Of a stretch of DNA of 64,000 nt, positions 28,901-36,737 are shown piece by piece; positions within the stretch are counted from its first letter, which is position 1; every line of letters begins with the position of its first letter. The position numbers and the translations under genes are program-made. The stretch comes from Herbaspirillum sp. alder98 (lineage in GTDB: Bacteria > Pseudomonadota > Gammaproteobacteria > Burkholderiales > Burkholderiaceae_D). The stretch spans positions 186,001 to 250,000 of the forward strand of contig NZ_JAIUCY010000005.1 in NCBI RefSeq assembly GCF_020179755.1. Direction: 5' to 3'. The notes beneath the pieces were generated by a model. It was not told the DNA's origin and did no database searches. It worked only from the letters and a program-made list of their open reading frames with translations.

Positions 28901-28985
28901 CCGGTGCTTGCGACTTACACGCCTTGCGGCCTAGACGTTGAACCGGATCAACAAGTTCATCACGAACGACATTAGTTTTGGCCAC
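25905..28985 (-). CDS. Type V autotransporter adhesin (AIDA-like repeats)
   Basis: A 1026-residue classical autotransporter. A long signal region (about 1-52, ending AQAA) resembles extended Sec signals of type Va proteins. The passenger (about 53-640) is a beta-helix of short repeats such as LTNSGTIAGG, SNSGTINGT and GIYNGGTGTI. A Ser/Gly/Asn linker with repeated GGNSST follows at about 640-670. The C-terminal ~260 residues (from WAVWGQGFGGSAHQ) are the 12-strand beta-barrel translocator, ending in RLRYQF with the terminal Phe used for outer-membrane assembly. The start is a GTG preceded by GGGGGAAAT; no nearby in-frame ATG fits as well. Predicted function is surface display and adhesion or self-aggregation; the target is unknown. 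Confidence 0.93.
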   Translation of the reverse strand: MAKTNVVRDELVDPVQRLGRKACKSQAPVRLGQLSLLSLAIAASFIPLSAQAACSTGGSFTSTASGTQIWGANDCSISAGVSISGGSPALAATASVGTLTNNGVIRGGETGFRVNSTFTVGLVTNNGTISSSSSYAIRNQGTIGTLTNSGLISGPYSGVYNDGSASITLLNNLAGGVISSGNVAITNNSNNRISTLTNGGSIAGGNSGVYNGSLSVIGTLTNSGTIAGGNYAIQNYSSGTISALSNTSTGLISGIRAIYNLATITSLSNSGTINGTATGIYNGGTGTITSLLNSGTITGTTYGIQTDNGSNITSLENSSTGIIRGGTAILAGNLTPSGTITVGTLTNAGTITGTTNVGVGTSANGTIASLSNSGVITGALGGIGNAGSIGTLVNSGTISSTGYAVYNAATGTLGPISNSGLIAGTIANLSTRDQTINGGSGATFGTLTGSSGAITSGAMGSIISTSANLVFGSGNILLNDNINVGSRTVSNVGSTLQLNNHATITGNYSQGASAKLLIGVNDGATATGLASNTGYGYLYVQGNSTIASGSTIGLTKTNSYAFANGQKYVVLITTGTANYSTSSLNYSLTGFTVTGANVVDGGNTNLVLTLGSSSTGGNSSTGGNSSTGGNSSTGGNSGTGSTAVSNFATTPNAVSALRSLNNYNGANVSLLNVFNATAALGSTAAANKAGAVLSPTANTVAATQSSTAATTQVLNVVAAHVDGLRVAQASGGSGISTGEAANDWAVWGQGFGGSAHQDMRDNVSGFRSSYTGLVLGADRMVSQRWRVGALLSYASNSISGRDDNTGSSSHVNSYGLMGYGGYAADDWYVDVVAGAIRHKYDSTRAIDFSGFSGMANGRFNGTQYATSVQAGMPLKLDGVWARTVLTPIAGLGYSITRQGGYTETGGNGAALNVNGSKNSSLKSELGIKLERSFTTTYGDVVPAAQISWRHEFHDRALQSVSSFAADSTGSTSFTSTGATPVRDTAVLALSATLVRRDNLSVVARYTVEAGSGYTGQTGDVRLRYQF
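27075..27146 (-). repeat. 18-bp tandem repeat, four perfect copies
   Basis: The unit GCTGTTACCGCCGGTGCT (plus-strand reading) occurs four times without a mismatch and encodes the GGNSST linker of the autotransporter. The unit is a multiple of three, so slippage would change linker length without breaking the frame. Confidence 0.92.
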
Positions 28986-29158
28986 ATTTCCCCCGGGCTG
29001 TAAATTTTCACTAACAAATTGATAATTTTTTTTGGGGAATTATAAATTAGCACTTTCTAATTTTTTTTTGCTTTTTTACCACAATGCCGTAAATTTTGAT
29101 CAGCAGACACGATCGAATTACGCTAAAAAACCAACCGTCATCCTGAGGCCGATCGCCG
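28986..29158. promoter_or_regulatory. AT-rich promoter region of the autotransporter gene
   Basis: This stretch is far more AT-rich than the rest of the window and has T tracts of 8 and 9 bases (about 29025-29070). It lies directly upstream of the autotransporter start on the minus strand and downstream of the NAD-binding protein gene. Such A/T tracts are typical of H-NS-type silencing targets and of bent promoter DNA. No single -10/-35 pair stands out. Confidence 0.5.
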
Positions 29159-30097
29159 TTACGACACGCCACTCAAGCAAGCCCGTATGCCCTCCGCATA
29201 AGGCGTCTTTTTAATCGGTCCGATTAATTCGTGAAGGGCTGAATCGTCCATGATCACCGGACGGGTCAGCAGGTAGTGCATCTCTACCATCTCCCGCATG
29301 AACGGATTGAACAGGCCGACCAGACGCAGCATGGTCTTGCCGGCCACCCGCGTCTTCAGCTTCCGGCCGGTCTGACGTTCCAACTCGGCGATCAACTCCC
29401 GCTGCGTCGTGACGCCGGCTCCCGCCAGGTGCCAGACCTTGCCGAATGCCTCGGGGGTGTTGATGAGCCTTGCCACCACCGGCCCGACGTCAGGCACGAA
29501 GACGAACTCATGCGCACGGTCGAGCGGCCCCACCATGTCCGCAGCACCGCCATGGACGGCGGCCCTGATGGCCCCATGCAGAAGACTGGCTTCGACACCC
29601 GGGCCATAGAAGTCGGGCAGGCGCAGCACGGCGGCATGGATGCGCCCTTCCGCATGGGCCTGCATCAGCAGATCTTCCTGGGCCTTGCGCATGCGGCCCT
29701 TGAAGGTGTGCGGCTGGCGCGGATGATCTTCTCGCACAGGCAGGGACTGCGGCACGCCATAGGGATACACCGTGCCGATCATGATGATATTGCGCACACC
29801 CGCACTGACCGCGCCCGCCAGGGTCTTGCGCATCAGCTCAGGGTGCAGGTCGAACCGTGTGTAATCGACGCCGACCAGATAAATCAGCGTGTCGATGCCG
29901 CGCGCTGCGGCTTCTACGGACGCCGGACAATCGGGATTCCATGTGACGATTTCCGCCAGCGGGTCTGCGCCAAATGCCCGCCGCAAGTTCGCTTCGCTGC
30001 GACCGACGACACGATAAGGCAGACCGAGGGCAGCAAGCGTCGCGGCAATACTGTTACCGATAGCGCCGGCGGCGCCGAACAGGGCGATCTTGGACAT
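29159..30097 (-). CDS. NAD-dependent epimerase/dehydratase-like (atypical SDR) protein
   Basis: A 312-residue Rossmann-fold protein with an N-terminal nucleotide site SKIALFGAAGAIGNSIA (GxxGxxG). It shows GIDTLIYLVGVDYTRF, IIMIGTVYPYGVPQ and RLPDFYGPGVEAS. The usual YxxxK catalytic pair is not evident in standard form, which suggests an atypical SDR or NmrA-like family member. Its substrate is unknown. The ATG has AAGGAG upstream. It is divergent from a LysR regulator with a 97-bp gap, the typical layout for a regulator and its target gene. Confidence 0.8.
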   Translation of the reverse strand: MSKIALFGAAGAIGNSIAATLAALGLPYRVVGRSEANLRRAFGADPLAEIVTWNPDCPASVEAAARGIDTLIYLVGVDYTRFDLHPELMRKTLAGAVSAGVRNIIMIGTVYPYGVPQSLPVREDHPRQPHTFKGRMRKAQEDLLMQAHAEGRIHAAVLRLPDFYGPGVEASLLHGAIRAAVHGGAADMVGPLDRAHEFVFVPDVGPVVARLINTPEAFGKVWHLAGAGVTTQRELIAELERQTGRKLKTRVAGKTMLRLVGLFNPFMREMVEMHYLLTRPVIMDDSALHELIGPIKKTPYAEGIRACLSGVS

Positions 30098-30194
30098 GGG
30101 GCGGCTCCTTGCATGGTTGTCGTTACAGAGCGCCAGTATGCAAAATTGACACTTAAATGAAAATTACCTAAATTAGCCTTCCCCCTATAAATAA

Positions 30195-31103
30195 ATGAAT
30201 AGCATGGCCGATGCCGAACCAAACTGGGAGTGGTACAGGACCTTCCTTAAGGTAATGGATACCGGGTCGCTATCGGCGGCAGGGCGAGAGATGGGATTGA
30301 CGCAACCGACCGTGGGTCGTCACATCGACAACCTGGAATCGGCATTGGGACTAAAACTGTTCGTGCGTTCCTTCGACGGCTTTTCTCCGACCGATGCGGC
30401 GCTTGAACTCAAACCCTATGCGGCCGGCATCTCAGCCACCACATCGGCCCTGCGGCGCGTGGCCAGCAGCCATGGCATTGGCGTTCGCGGCACGGTCAGG
30501 CTGACCGCCAGCGAAATCGTCAGCGTGGAAATCCTGCCTCCCATCCTGACCGCACTCAAGGAAGAACATCCTGCGCTGAACATCGAACTGGTCATGTCCA
30601 ATAGCGCCGACGACTTGCTGCAACGCGAAGCCGACATCGCCGTGCGCATGTTCAAGCCGGCGCAGGATGCGTTGATCGCCAAACGACTGGGGGGTATCGA
30701 AGTAGGACTGCATGCACACAGACGCTATCTGGCGGCGCACGGCACGCCGGGTTCGATCGATGCCCTGTCGGGGCATGCTCTCATCGGTTTCGATAACGAA
30801 AGCGCCTACATTCGCAAGTTTCAGGCGCAATTTCCCTGGTTCTCGCGCGCCAACCTGACGTTTCGCGCCGACAGCGACCTGGCGCAACTGGCCGCCATTC
30901 GCGCCGGCTTCGGCATTGGCATCTGCCAGGTCGCACTGGCGGCAAAGGACACGGACCTGGTCCATCTTCTGCCCAGACAGTTCTCACTCAAGCTGGACAC
31001 CTGGGTGGCAATGCATGAGGATCTACGGGCAAGTCCACGCTGCGCGGTCACCTTCGCAGCGCTGGTCGCCGGGCTGAACGCCTACATGCGAGAACTGCTA
31101 TAA
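30195..31103 (+). CDS. LysR family transcriptional regulator
   Basis: A 302-residue LysR-type regulator. The winged helix-turn-helix is at about residues 15-75 (DTGSLSAAGREMGLTQPTVG, RHIDNLESALGLKLFVRS). The effector domain begins near 100 (VRGTVRLTASEIVSVEILPP) with the usual two-lobed pattern through LAAIRAGFGIGICQVAL. Length matches the family. It is transcribed away from the NAD-binding protein gene and probably controls it and itself. The start could be this ATG or the one three codons downstream; neither has a clear Shine-Dalgarno sequence. Confidence 0.92.
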   Translation: MNSMADAEPNWEWYRTFLKVMDTGSLSAAGREMGLTQPTVGRHIDNLESALGLKLFVRSFDGFSPTDAALELKPYAAGISATTSALRRVASSHGIGVRGTVRLTASEIVSVEILPPILTALKEEHPALNIELVMSNSADDLLQREADIAVRMFKPAQDALIAKRLGGIEVGLHAHRRYLAAHGTPGSIDALSGHALIGFDNESAYIRKFQAQFPWFSRANLTFRADSDLAQLAAIRAGFGIGICQVALAAKDTDLVHLLPRQFSLKLDTWVAMHEDLRASPRCAVTFAALVAGLNAYMRELL

Positions 31104-31110
31104 AGATGCC

Positions 31111-31857
31111 ATGAAAAAAGTTATTGCACATCCCCTGGAATCCCAGTTCGTCTTTGCGCGCGGAACGGAAATCACGCGCATAGCGTATGAACCGTCAGAT
31201 GGACTGAAGATTCATGTGGTTGATCTAAGCGGCGCATCGGGATGTATCGTGGTCTTCGCAGATACGCTGGGTTTCAGGGTGCTTGATGAACGCGAACTCA
31301 TGGAATACTGGCCCGTCTGTTCAACACCCAGTGGGTGGCTTTTTCATATCCAGGAAGGTGGCTGGCGGGATCAAGAGCTAGCACGCGCAGGCACCTGCAT
31401 GTCAGAACTGTTCACTGATACAAAAGAGTATCTGATCACCGGAATCAATGAATGCGTGTCCGTATTCAGCAGCGCGCCTCCGGCACTGCACTCTGATCAA
31501 TTCCCAGGTCTTAAAGGTACTGCCATGACCCAATATCCGCCGCAAGTTGCGCTCGAACAAGCCATGATACGTGCCCTGGAAGGGGGGGAAGGAAAGTCCC
31601 TCCCGATCGCCGATTTTGAGATTCTCCGGGCAGATACGTGGGTTGCTGTCTGGGTGTTCTTTGTCACCGAACAAGATGCCAGGGAACACGCTGAGGCGGG
31701 CGCGCTGATCGGAGTCGAGAGGGACTTTCGCGCATGGCTGCTGGCACTCCAAGAACAGTTTTCATTCGGAGAGCTGCCGTCGATCAGCTTTGAGCTCGAC
31801 TCCAAGGAGAATGTCGATAAGAACTATCAGGGTAGCTACTACTTGCGCATGCGCTAA
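31111..31857 (+). CDS. Hypothetical protein, possibly two fused immunity-like halves
   Basis: A 248-residue protein I do not recognise. There is no signal peptide or membrane segment. The first ~125 residues (HPLESQFVFARGTEITRIAY through SVFSSAPPALH) and the last ~110 residues (from MTQYPPQVALEQAMIRALEG) look like two separate small alpha/beta acidic domains joined by a short linker. The second begins at an internal Met, as if two genes had fused. Size, acidity, orphan status and visibly lower GC than the neighbours recall immunity proteins of toxin systems, but no toxin is adjacent, so this is only an inference. It starts 7 bp after the LysR gene and may be translated from the same message. 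Confidence 0.6.
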   Translation: MKKVIAHPLESQFVFARGTEITRIAYEPSDGLKIHVVDLSGASGCIVVFADTLGFRVLDERELMEYWPVCSTPSGWLFHIQEGGWRDQELARAGTCMSELFTDTKEYLITGINECVSVFSSAPPALHSDQFPGLKGTAMTQYPPQVALEQAMIRALEGGEGKSLPIADFEILRADTWVAVWVFFVTEQDAREHAEAGALIGVERDFRAWLLALQEQFSFGELPSISFELDSKENVDKNYQGSYYLRMR

Positions 31858-31967
31858 GCAGATAATGCCCACGGCAATGACGTCGCATCGGAACCGCGAA
31901 GGCGCCCCCGGCGCCTGCCCGGACGGCAGGCGCCGGATCGGGCGTCAGGCGTTGATCGTGAACCCGA

Positions 31968-32705
31968 TCACTCCCAGATCGTCTCGATCTCTGTGTCCAG
32001 AAAATACCCGGCGCCGCGCTCGGTGCGGAGCAAGGTCGGGTTCTTGGGATCGCTCTCGAGCTTGCGCCGCAACCGCAGAATCTGCACATCGACCGCGCGG
32101 TCGTAGACTTCATCGAACGCGCGTGTGCTCTCTAACAGGTGCTCGCGCGAAATGATGCGGCCCGGGGCGCTCAAGAAAACCACCAGCAGATTGAATTCGG
32201 CATTGGTCAGGCTGACCACGCGCGCATCCGGCGCCACCAGCTTGCGGGTGTTCAGGTTCAGGTCCCAACCGCCGAAGCGATAGGCACGCGGGTGATTACC
32301 CCGTGTCACCGGTGGCGCCTGCACGCCATGCCCGGCGCGGCGCAGCACAGCGCGCATGCGGGCCAGCACTTCACGCAGCGAGAACGGCTTGGTGACATAG
32401 TCGTCGGCGCCCAGCTCCAGGCCCATGACCAGATCGGCCTCTTCATTGCGACCGGTGATGCAGATGATCGACATCGTGGTGTCGCGACGCCATTGACGCG
32501 CCAGATCGGCGCCGTCGCCATCGGGCAGCCCCAGGTCGAGCAATACCATGTCGTAGGTCTTGGCCTTGACGGCGGCGACCGCTTCGGCCACCGTGCCGGC
32601 GCCGTCGGCGGTGATGCCGTGTCCGCTCAGGTACTCGATGAGCAACTTGCGCATCTGATGGTCGTCATCCACGACCAGGATCTTGGGTGAAAGGGGAGCG
32701 TTCAT
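31968..32705 (-). CDS. OmpR-family two-component response regulator
   Basis: A 245-residue regulator. The receiver domain (about 8-120) has the acidic pair DDDH, the phospho-acceptor Asp in MVLLDLGLPDGDG, and the Lys of DDYVTKPFSLREVL. The C-terminal winged helix (about 150-240) has REHLLESTRAFDEV and VDVQILRLRRKLESD, typical of OmpR/PhoB DNA-binding domains. It lies 21 bp downstream of the hybrid kinase gene on the same strand and is the obvious phospho-partner. The ATG is preceded by AAAGGAAAA. Target genes cannot be told from the window. Confidence 0.93.
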   Translation of the reverse strand: MNAPLSPKILVVDDDHQMRKLLIEYLSGHGITADGAGTVAEAVAAVKAKTYDMVLLDLGLPDGDGADLARQWRRDTTMSIICITGRNEEADLVMGLELGADDYVTKPFSLREVLARMRAVLRRAGHGVQAPPVTRGNHPRAYRFGGWDLNLNTRKLVAPDARVVSLTNAEFNLLVVFLSAPGRIISREHLLESTRAFDEVYDRAVDVQILRLRRKLESDPKNPTLLRTERGAGYFLDTEIETIWE

Positions 32706-32726
32706 CGGTTTTCCTTTTTTCTCACT

Positions 32727-34805
32727 TTATTGTTTTTGCGCCGTCGCCAGCGCCGCAGCGATGGCTGAGCGCAAGGCCGCCTGTTCAAACGGCTTGCTAA
32801 CTATTGGCATCTGCAGACCTGCCGCGAGCTGCGCAGCCTGGGCGTTGCCGGAACACAGCAGCGCCGGCATCCCGGGCCTGAGCGCCAGCACCTGCGTCAA
32901 CAGGGCATCACCACGCAAGTGCGGCATGTCGAGATCGGTCACCAGCAAGTCGACCGCCTGCGGCTCGACCGCGAATTCGCGCAATGCCTCCTGCGGATCG
33001 GCAAAGCCGATGGGTTCGAAGCCCATTGCCGCCAGCGACTCTTCGAGCAATGCGCGTTGGGCATCGTCGTCGTCCACCACGAACACGCATTCGCCCTGGC
33101 CCAGTGGCGTGGATGCTGCGTCTTGCGACACAACAGCTGCAGCCGCCGGCGGCGATGCCACGCTACCCGTCGGCGCGGCCGGCAGCAACAGGCGAAACAT
33201 GGTGCCAGCCGGGCTGCTGGTGACAGCGACCGCGCCATCATGCTCGGTGGCGATGCCGGCCACAATCGCCAGGCCGAGGCCGGTGCCCTTCTCGCCCGCG
33301 CCCGTGCGGGTGGAGAAGAATGGATCGAACAGGCGCGACATGTTTTCTGGCGCGATACCTGTGCCATCGTCGGCCACATCCAGCCACAACGCCAGGTCTG
33401 GCGGCGGCGCGCCGATCAGCACTGGTCCCAGCGGCGCATCGCCGCCCTGCAGGCTGACCACCACGCGCGAGCGTGCGGCCTGGCTGGCATTGCGCACCAG
33501 GTTCAACGCTACCCGCGTCAGTTGCGTGGGGTGGGCATGCACCACCAATGGCAGCGCTGGCGGCGTGAATTCGATCTCGATCCCGGGACGGCATAATGGC
33601 CGCGCCAGTCGCACCGCCTCGCCGACCGCATCGCGCAGGTCGACCATGACGCGCTGGCGATCGCCGCGGCGTGCCGCCAGCAGAATCTGTTCGGTCAGGT
33701 CGCGGCCGCGCGCCACCGCCAACATCACTTCGTTCAGTGGCGCGGCCGCCGGCGAGGCCGGGTCAAGACGGTCCTGGGCCAGCTCGGCATAGCCGCCGGC
33801 GGCGCCCAGCACGTTATTGAAATCATGCGCAATGCCGCCGGCCATCAAGCCCAGCGATTCAAAACGCCGCATCTGCTCCATGCGCGCCGACAGCGCCTGA
33901 CGCTCGCGCACCGCCACCGCCACGAAAAAGCCCAGCATCGCCAGACCGGCCAGGTCGACCTGCAGGCTCCAGGTGCTGCCCAGCCCATCTTGCCGATAGG
34001 GCCCGTAGTCATAGAGGGTAAGCAGCACCGCCAGCACGGCGGCAACGCTCATGGTCAATGTGGCACTGCGCATGCCGCCATACAGCGCTGCGCCGGCCAG
34101 CGCCAGCGACAGCCATACGCGCAGCATCTCCGGCGAGAAATCGAAGACGACACTGGCCAGCAGTCCACCGGCCACGATCAGCACACCGATGAGCGACGGC
34201 AGGTCAATGCCGCGGGTGCCGACGCCAATGACAGCCGGGCGATGCGACGGCTGCGACCAGGTCAGCAGCGTGGGCGCCAACACCAGGATCGCCAGACCAT
34301 TCCCTACTAACAGCGTGCGCCACTCGTCGAACCAGCTGCCGCCCATGGCCGAGAACGCCAGCGTGGCGCCGGCAGCCGAGACCAGCAACATCACCAGCAC
34401 CGGCAGCAGCAACACGAAACGCGTCAACCTGCGCAAGGTATCGAACTGGCCATCGCGTGCCACCCAGCGGCGGCCTATCAGCAGACACGCCACGATCTCG
34501 ATCACGTCCAGCAAGGCAAAGCCGGCATCGACCGGCGCGGGCAATGGATCGCGGTGACCGACCAGCATCATCGCAATGAACACCGCCAGCAGATAAGGTG
34601 GCCAGGTGCGACCAGGCTTGCGCCAGAGCAACGCGATCATGAACGCTGGCGCTGGCCAGGCGATCGCGGCCAGCGTCGTGCTCTGGGCAATATTGGCAGC
34701 GGGACTGGCCAGCAGGTAATACACCAGTGCAGCCAGCGCGGCGGACAAGACCGTGCGCCCCCAATCGACGGGAGAATAGGCGGGGGAGACGTTGCGCTGT
34801 CGCAT
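32727..34805 (-). CDS. Hybrid sensor histidine kinase with MASE1 membrane sensor
   Basis: A 692-residue kinase. Residues about 10-300 are a MASE1-type membrane sensor with eight or so transmembrane helices (for example SPAANIAQSTTLAAIAWPAP, WRTLLVGNGLAILVLAPTLL). The dimerisation H-box GGIAHDFNNVLGAAGG has the phosphorylated His. The ATPase domain has LNLVRNASQAARS, VADDGTGIAPENMSRLFDPF and GEKGTGLGLAIVAGI. A C-terminal receiver (about 565-690) has VVDDDDAQR and the acceptor Asp in LLVTDLDMPH. The IAHDFNN-type H-box is common in hybrid kinases of the NtrB-like class. The signal is unknown. It is the first gene of a two-gene unit with the OmpR-type regulator. Confidence 0.92.
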   Translation of the reverse strand: MRQRNVSPAYSPVDWGRTVLSAALAALVYYLLASPAANIAQSTTLAAIAWPAPAFMIALLWRKPGRTWPPYLLAVFIAMMLVGHRDPLPAPVDAGFALLDVIEIVACLLIGRRWVARDGQFDTLRRLTRFVLLLPVLVMLLVSAAGATLAFSAMGGSWFDEWRTLLVGNGLAILVLAPTLLTWSQPSHRPAVIGVGTRGIDLPSLIGVLIVAGGLLASVVFDFSPEMLRVWLSLALAGAALYGGMRSATLTMSVAAVLAVLLTLYDYGPYRQDGLGSTWSLQVDLAGLAMLGFFVAVAVRERQALSARMEQMRRFESLGLMAGGIAHDFNNVLGAAGGYAELAQDRLDPASPAAAPLNEVMLAVARGRDLTEQILLAARRGDRQRVMVDLRDAVGEAVRLARPLCRPGIEIEFTPPALPLVVHAHPTQLTRVALNLVRNASQAARSRVVVSLQGGDAPLGPVLIGAPPPDLALWLDVADDGTGIAPENMSRLFDPFFSTRTGAGEKGTGLGLAIVAGIATEHDGAVAVTSSPAGTMFRLLLPAAPTGSVASPPAAAAVVSQDAASTPLGQGECVFVVDDDDAQRALLEESLAAMGFEPIGFADPQEALREFAVEPQAVDLLVTDLDMPHLRGDALLTQVLALRPGMPALLCSGNAQAAQLAAGLQMPIVSKPFEQAALRSAIAAALATAQKQ

Positions 34806-35247
34806 GCGGCACAGGGAAGATGGAAGGTGTCAGGAGTCTAACATTCACACACACCTGCCCGGCGGGCGCTGGAAGTTTTCTGCACGGAAATCAATCCTAT
34901 TGCCTCGCAACAATAATACAAGTCGACAGGCTGAACAAAGGTGCAGGGCTACCCGGTTTCGGTTAGCAAATCTGGGGCTGAGATGCTTACACCAGAACGC
35001 CAATCATTGCCGTGCGAAAACATCTGAAGGCCTTATGTGGCAAGGGTTTCCGGGCGGCAGCACATTACAAAATAAATCCTTACTTTTGTTAAAATCTCGT
35101 TGTTTTTTTCCCAAGTCATCGTTAAGCTTCGTCCTGTCGAGTTTAACGTTCGATAGCGCAGCAAAATGCGAATATGGGAATTGCCACAAAGAAATCTCCA
35201 TGTGCTCGCGACTGCTCCCTCTTCGAAATTACAAAATGGGATTAATC
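34806..35247. other. Intergenic region upstream of PEP-CTERM gene
   Basis: No gene is supported. The kinase gene leaves to the left and the PEP-CTERM gene starts at the right end, so both promoters should be here. The stretch 35070-35120 is AT-rich. I checked for a sigma-54 site, often reported for PEP-CTERM systems, and found only a poor match near 35038. Confidence 0.4.
35075..35104 (+). promoter_or_regulatory. Candidate sigma-70 promoter for PEP-CTERM gene
   Basis: TTACAA at 35075-35080, an 18-bp spacer and TTAAAA at 35099-35104 form a weak promoter match in an AT-rich patch. It would give a leader of about 135 nt. Confidence 0.3.
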
Positions 35248-35811
35248 ATGAAAAAGATTTTCGCGGGCATGTTCCTGGCTCTGTCGCTGCTGGCGGCAGG
35301 TTCCTCGGCTAATGCAGCTGACATCAACGGTACTCAAGTGCTGACCTTTGTCGGTGACACCTCCGACTTCGGCTCCAAGTTCGGTAGCGGCACCACCAAC
35401 AAGACGTTTGCTGAAAAATTCACCTTCGCGGTGTCCAACGCGTTCGACCTGTCGTCGGCGATCATTTCCATCGCCCTGAAGACCCAGTCGGCGGTTGACC
35501 TGACCGGTTTCACCCTGACCAGCTCCAACGGCACCAACATCACGGGCACCAAGAGCACTGTCGGCAACACCCAGTATTTCGAACTGAGCGGCAACACCCT
35601 GGCTTCCGGCAGCTACACGCTGACCGTGCTGGGCAAGATCACCGGCACCGCTGGTGGCAGCTTCGGCGGCAACATCAGCATCTCGGCCGTGCCTGAAGTC
35701 ACGACCACTGCGATGATGCTGGCTGGCCTGGCCATCGTCGGCTTCGGCGCCTACCGTCGTCGTCGCCAGGATGCTGGCCGCGTCAACCTGGGCAACGTTG
35801 CAATGGCCTAA
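35248..35811 (+). CDS. FxDxF-like PEP-CTERM sorting-domain protein
   Basis: A 187-residue exported protein. A Sec signal peptide (MKKIFAGMFLALSLLAAGSS, cleavage near ANA-AD) is followed by a beta-rich Ser/Thr/Asn body with VGDTSDFGSKF and EKFTFAVSNAF, which recalls the FxDxF group. The C-terminus has AVPEVTTTAMMLAGLAIVGF and then AYRRRR: the PEP-CTERM layout of a VPE motif, a membrane helix and an Arg cluster. Such proteins are processed by exosortase and often occur in exopolysaccharide producers. No exosortase or EPS gene is in this window, so the machinery must be elsewhere. I use the ATG at 35248, which begins a proper signal peptide and has GGGA upstream. A strong terminator follows. Confidence 0.85.
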   Translation: MKKIFAGMFLALSLLAAGSSANAADINGTQVLTFVGDTSDFGSKFGSGTTNKTFAEKFTFAVSNAFDLSSAIISIALKTQSAVDLTGFTLTSSNGTNITGTKSTVGNTQYFELSGNTLASGSYTLTVLGKITGTAGGSFGGNISISAVPEVTTTAMMLAGLAIVGFGAYRRRRQDAGRVNLGNVAMA

Positions 35812-35834
35812 GTCAGACTTCGGTCAGACAATAC

Positions 35835-35868
35835 AAAACGCCCCGATGGTTCGCCATCGGGGCGTTTT
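35835..35868. terminator. Bidirectional rho-independent terminator
   Basis: A perfect stem AAAACGCCCCGATGG/CCATCGGGGCGTTTT with a TTCG tetraloop. It separates the convergent PEP-CTERM and isochorismatase genes and can act in both directions. Confidence 0.93.
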
Positions 35869-35894
35869 GCTTTAGTGCTGCCGAATCTGGCAAA

Positions 35895-36500
35895 TCAGCG
35901 ATTCAAGGCCGACGCATCTGCCACCACCGTGGCATAACGATCGGCCAGCTCGGCCAGTGCCGTGCGCTGCACATCGGCGGCGGCAATTGCCGCACCCCCC
36001 AATGGATCGGGCAGGTCGCGTGTGGCGCAGGCGGCGGCCACCACGGTACTGGCATAGCCATGATCGAGCGCCGAGCGGGTGGTGGCGCTGACGCACATGT
36101 GAGTGGCGAAGCCAGCGATCACCAGCGACTGGCGCCCGGTCTTCTTCAATTCTGCATCGAGGGTGGTACCGGCGAATGAATTGGGCAGGCCCTTGCCCAC
36201 CACGACTTCGCCCGCCTGCGGTTCGATGCCGGCAATGATGGCCGAGCCCGGGCCCTGCGGGTCGAACAGCGCAGCGCCGGGCTTGCTCTGGTGCACCACG
36301 TGGATTACCGGCGCGCCGGCTGCGCGCGCCTGGCGCAACAGTTCGGCGACCTGCGCCACTGCGGCATCAATGCCGGTCAGCGGCACGCGACCGGTGGTGT
36401 ATTCGGCCTGATGATCGATGATCACCAGGACGGCCTCTTGCCAGGATGCAATGCGCGGACTGCCGCCGGCGATCTGGACCAGGGTCTGGGGTGCGGTCAT
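35895..36500 (-). CDS. Isochorismatase-like cysteine hydrolase
   Basis: A 201-residue member of the isochorismatase-like hydrolase superfamily, which includes nicotinamidases and many uncharacterised amidases. The expected triad is visible: Asp29 in VLVIIDHQAEY, a Lys in GEVVVGKGLPNSF, and the nucleophilic Cys in GFATHMCVSATTRSALDHGY. The conserved cis-peptide region precedes the Cys. Substrate specificity cannot be assigned. It stands alone, convergent with the PEP-CTERM gene across a terminator and divergent from miaB. Confidence 0.88.
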   Translation of the reverse strand: MTAPQTLVQIAGGSPRIASWQEAVLVIIDHQAEYTTGRVPLTGIDAAVAQVAELLRQARAAGAPVIHVVHQSKPGAALFDPQGPGSAIIAGIEPQAGEVVVGKGLPNSFAGTTLDAELKKTGRQSLVIAGFATHMCVSATTRSALDHGYASTVVAAACATRDLPDPLGGAAIAAADVQRTALAELADRYATVVADASALNR

Positions 36501-36605
36501 GGCGTTTCCTTATATATAGACAACGGTTGGAATGGCCGCCATGGTAAAACAATCAACGCCGGTCTGCAGCGCCCCTGGCTGCGGGCCGGACCGCCCTTGC
36601 GGTGC

Positions 36606-36611
36606 TATAAT
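36606..36611 (+). promoter_or_regulatory. Putative -10 box upstream of miaB
   Basis: A perfect TATAAT preceded by a TGC extended element lies about 127 bp before the miaB ATG. No clear -35 hexamer is present. Confidence 0.4.
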
Positions 36612-36737
36612 CGCCAGCCTTTAAGGGGCACGCCGGCGCACATGTGCTACGACAGAACCAACCCGTGCGCCCTGCTCCAACGCCTTCCCTGCCGCGCCGC
36701 ATCCCCATCGGGGCGCGCTTCATGCCTGTAAAACCAT

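Noticed and set aside
35036-35054. Possible sigma-54 promoter (TGGCA...) upstream of the PEP-CTERM gene
   Set aside because: The GC element at the -12 position is missing at the needed spacing.
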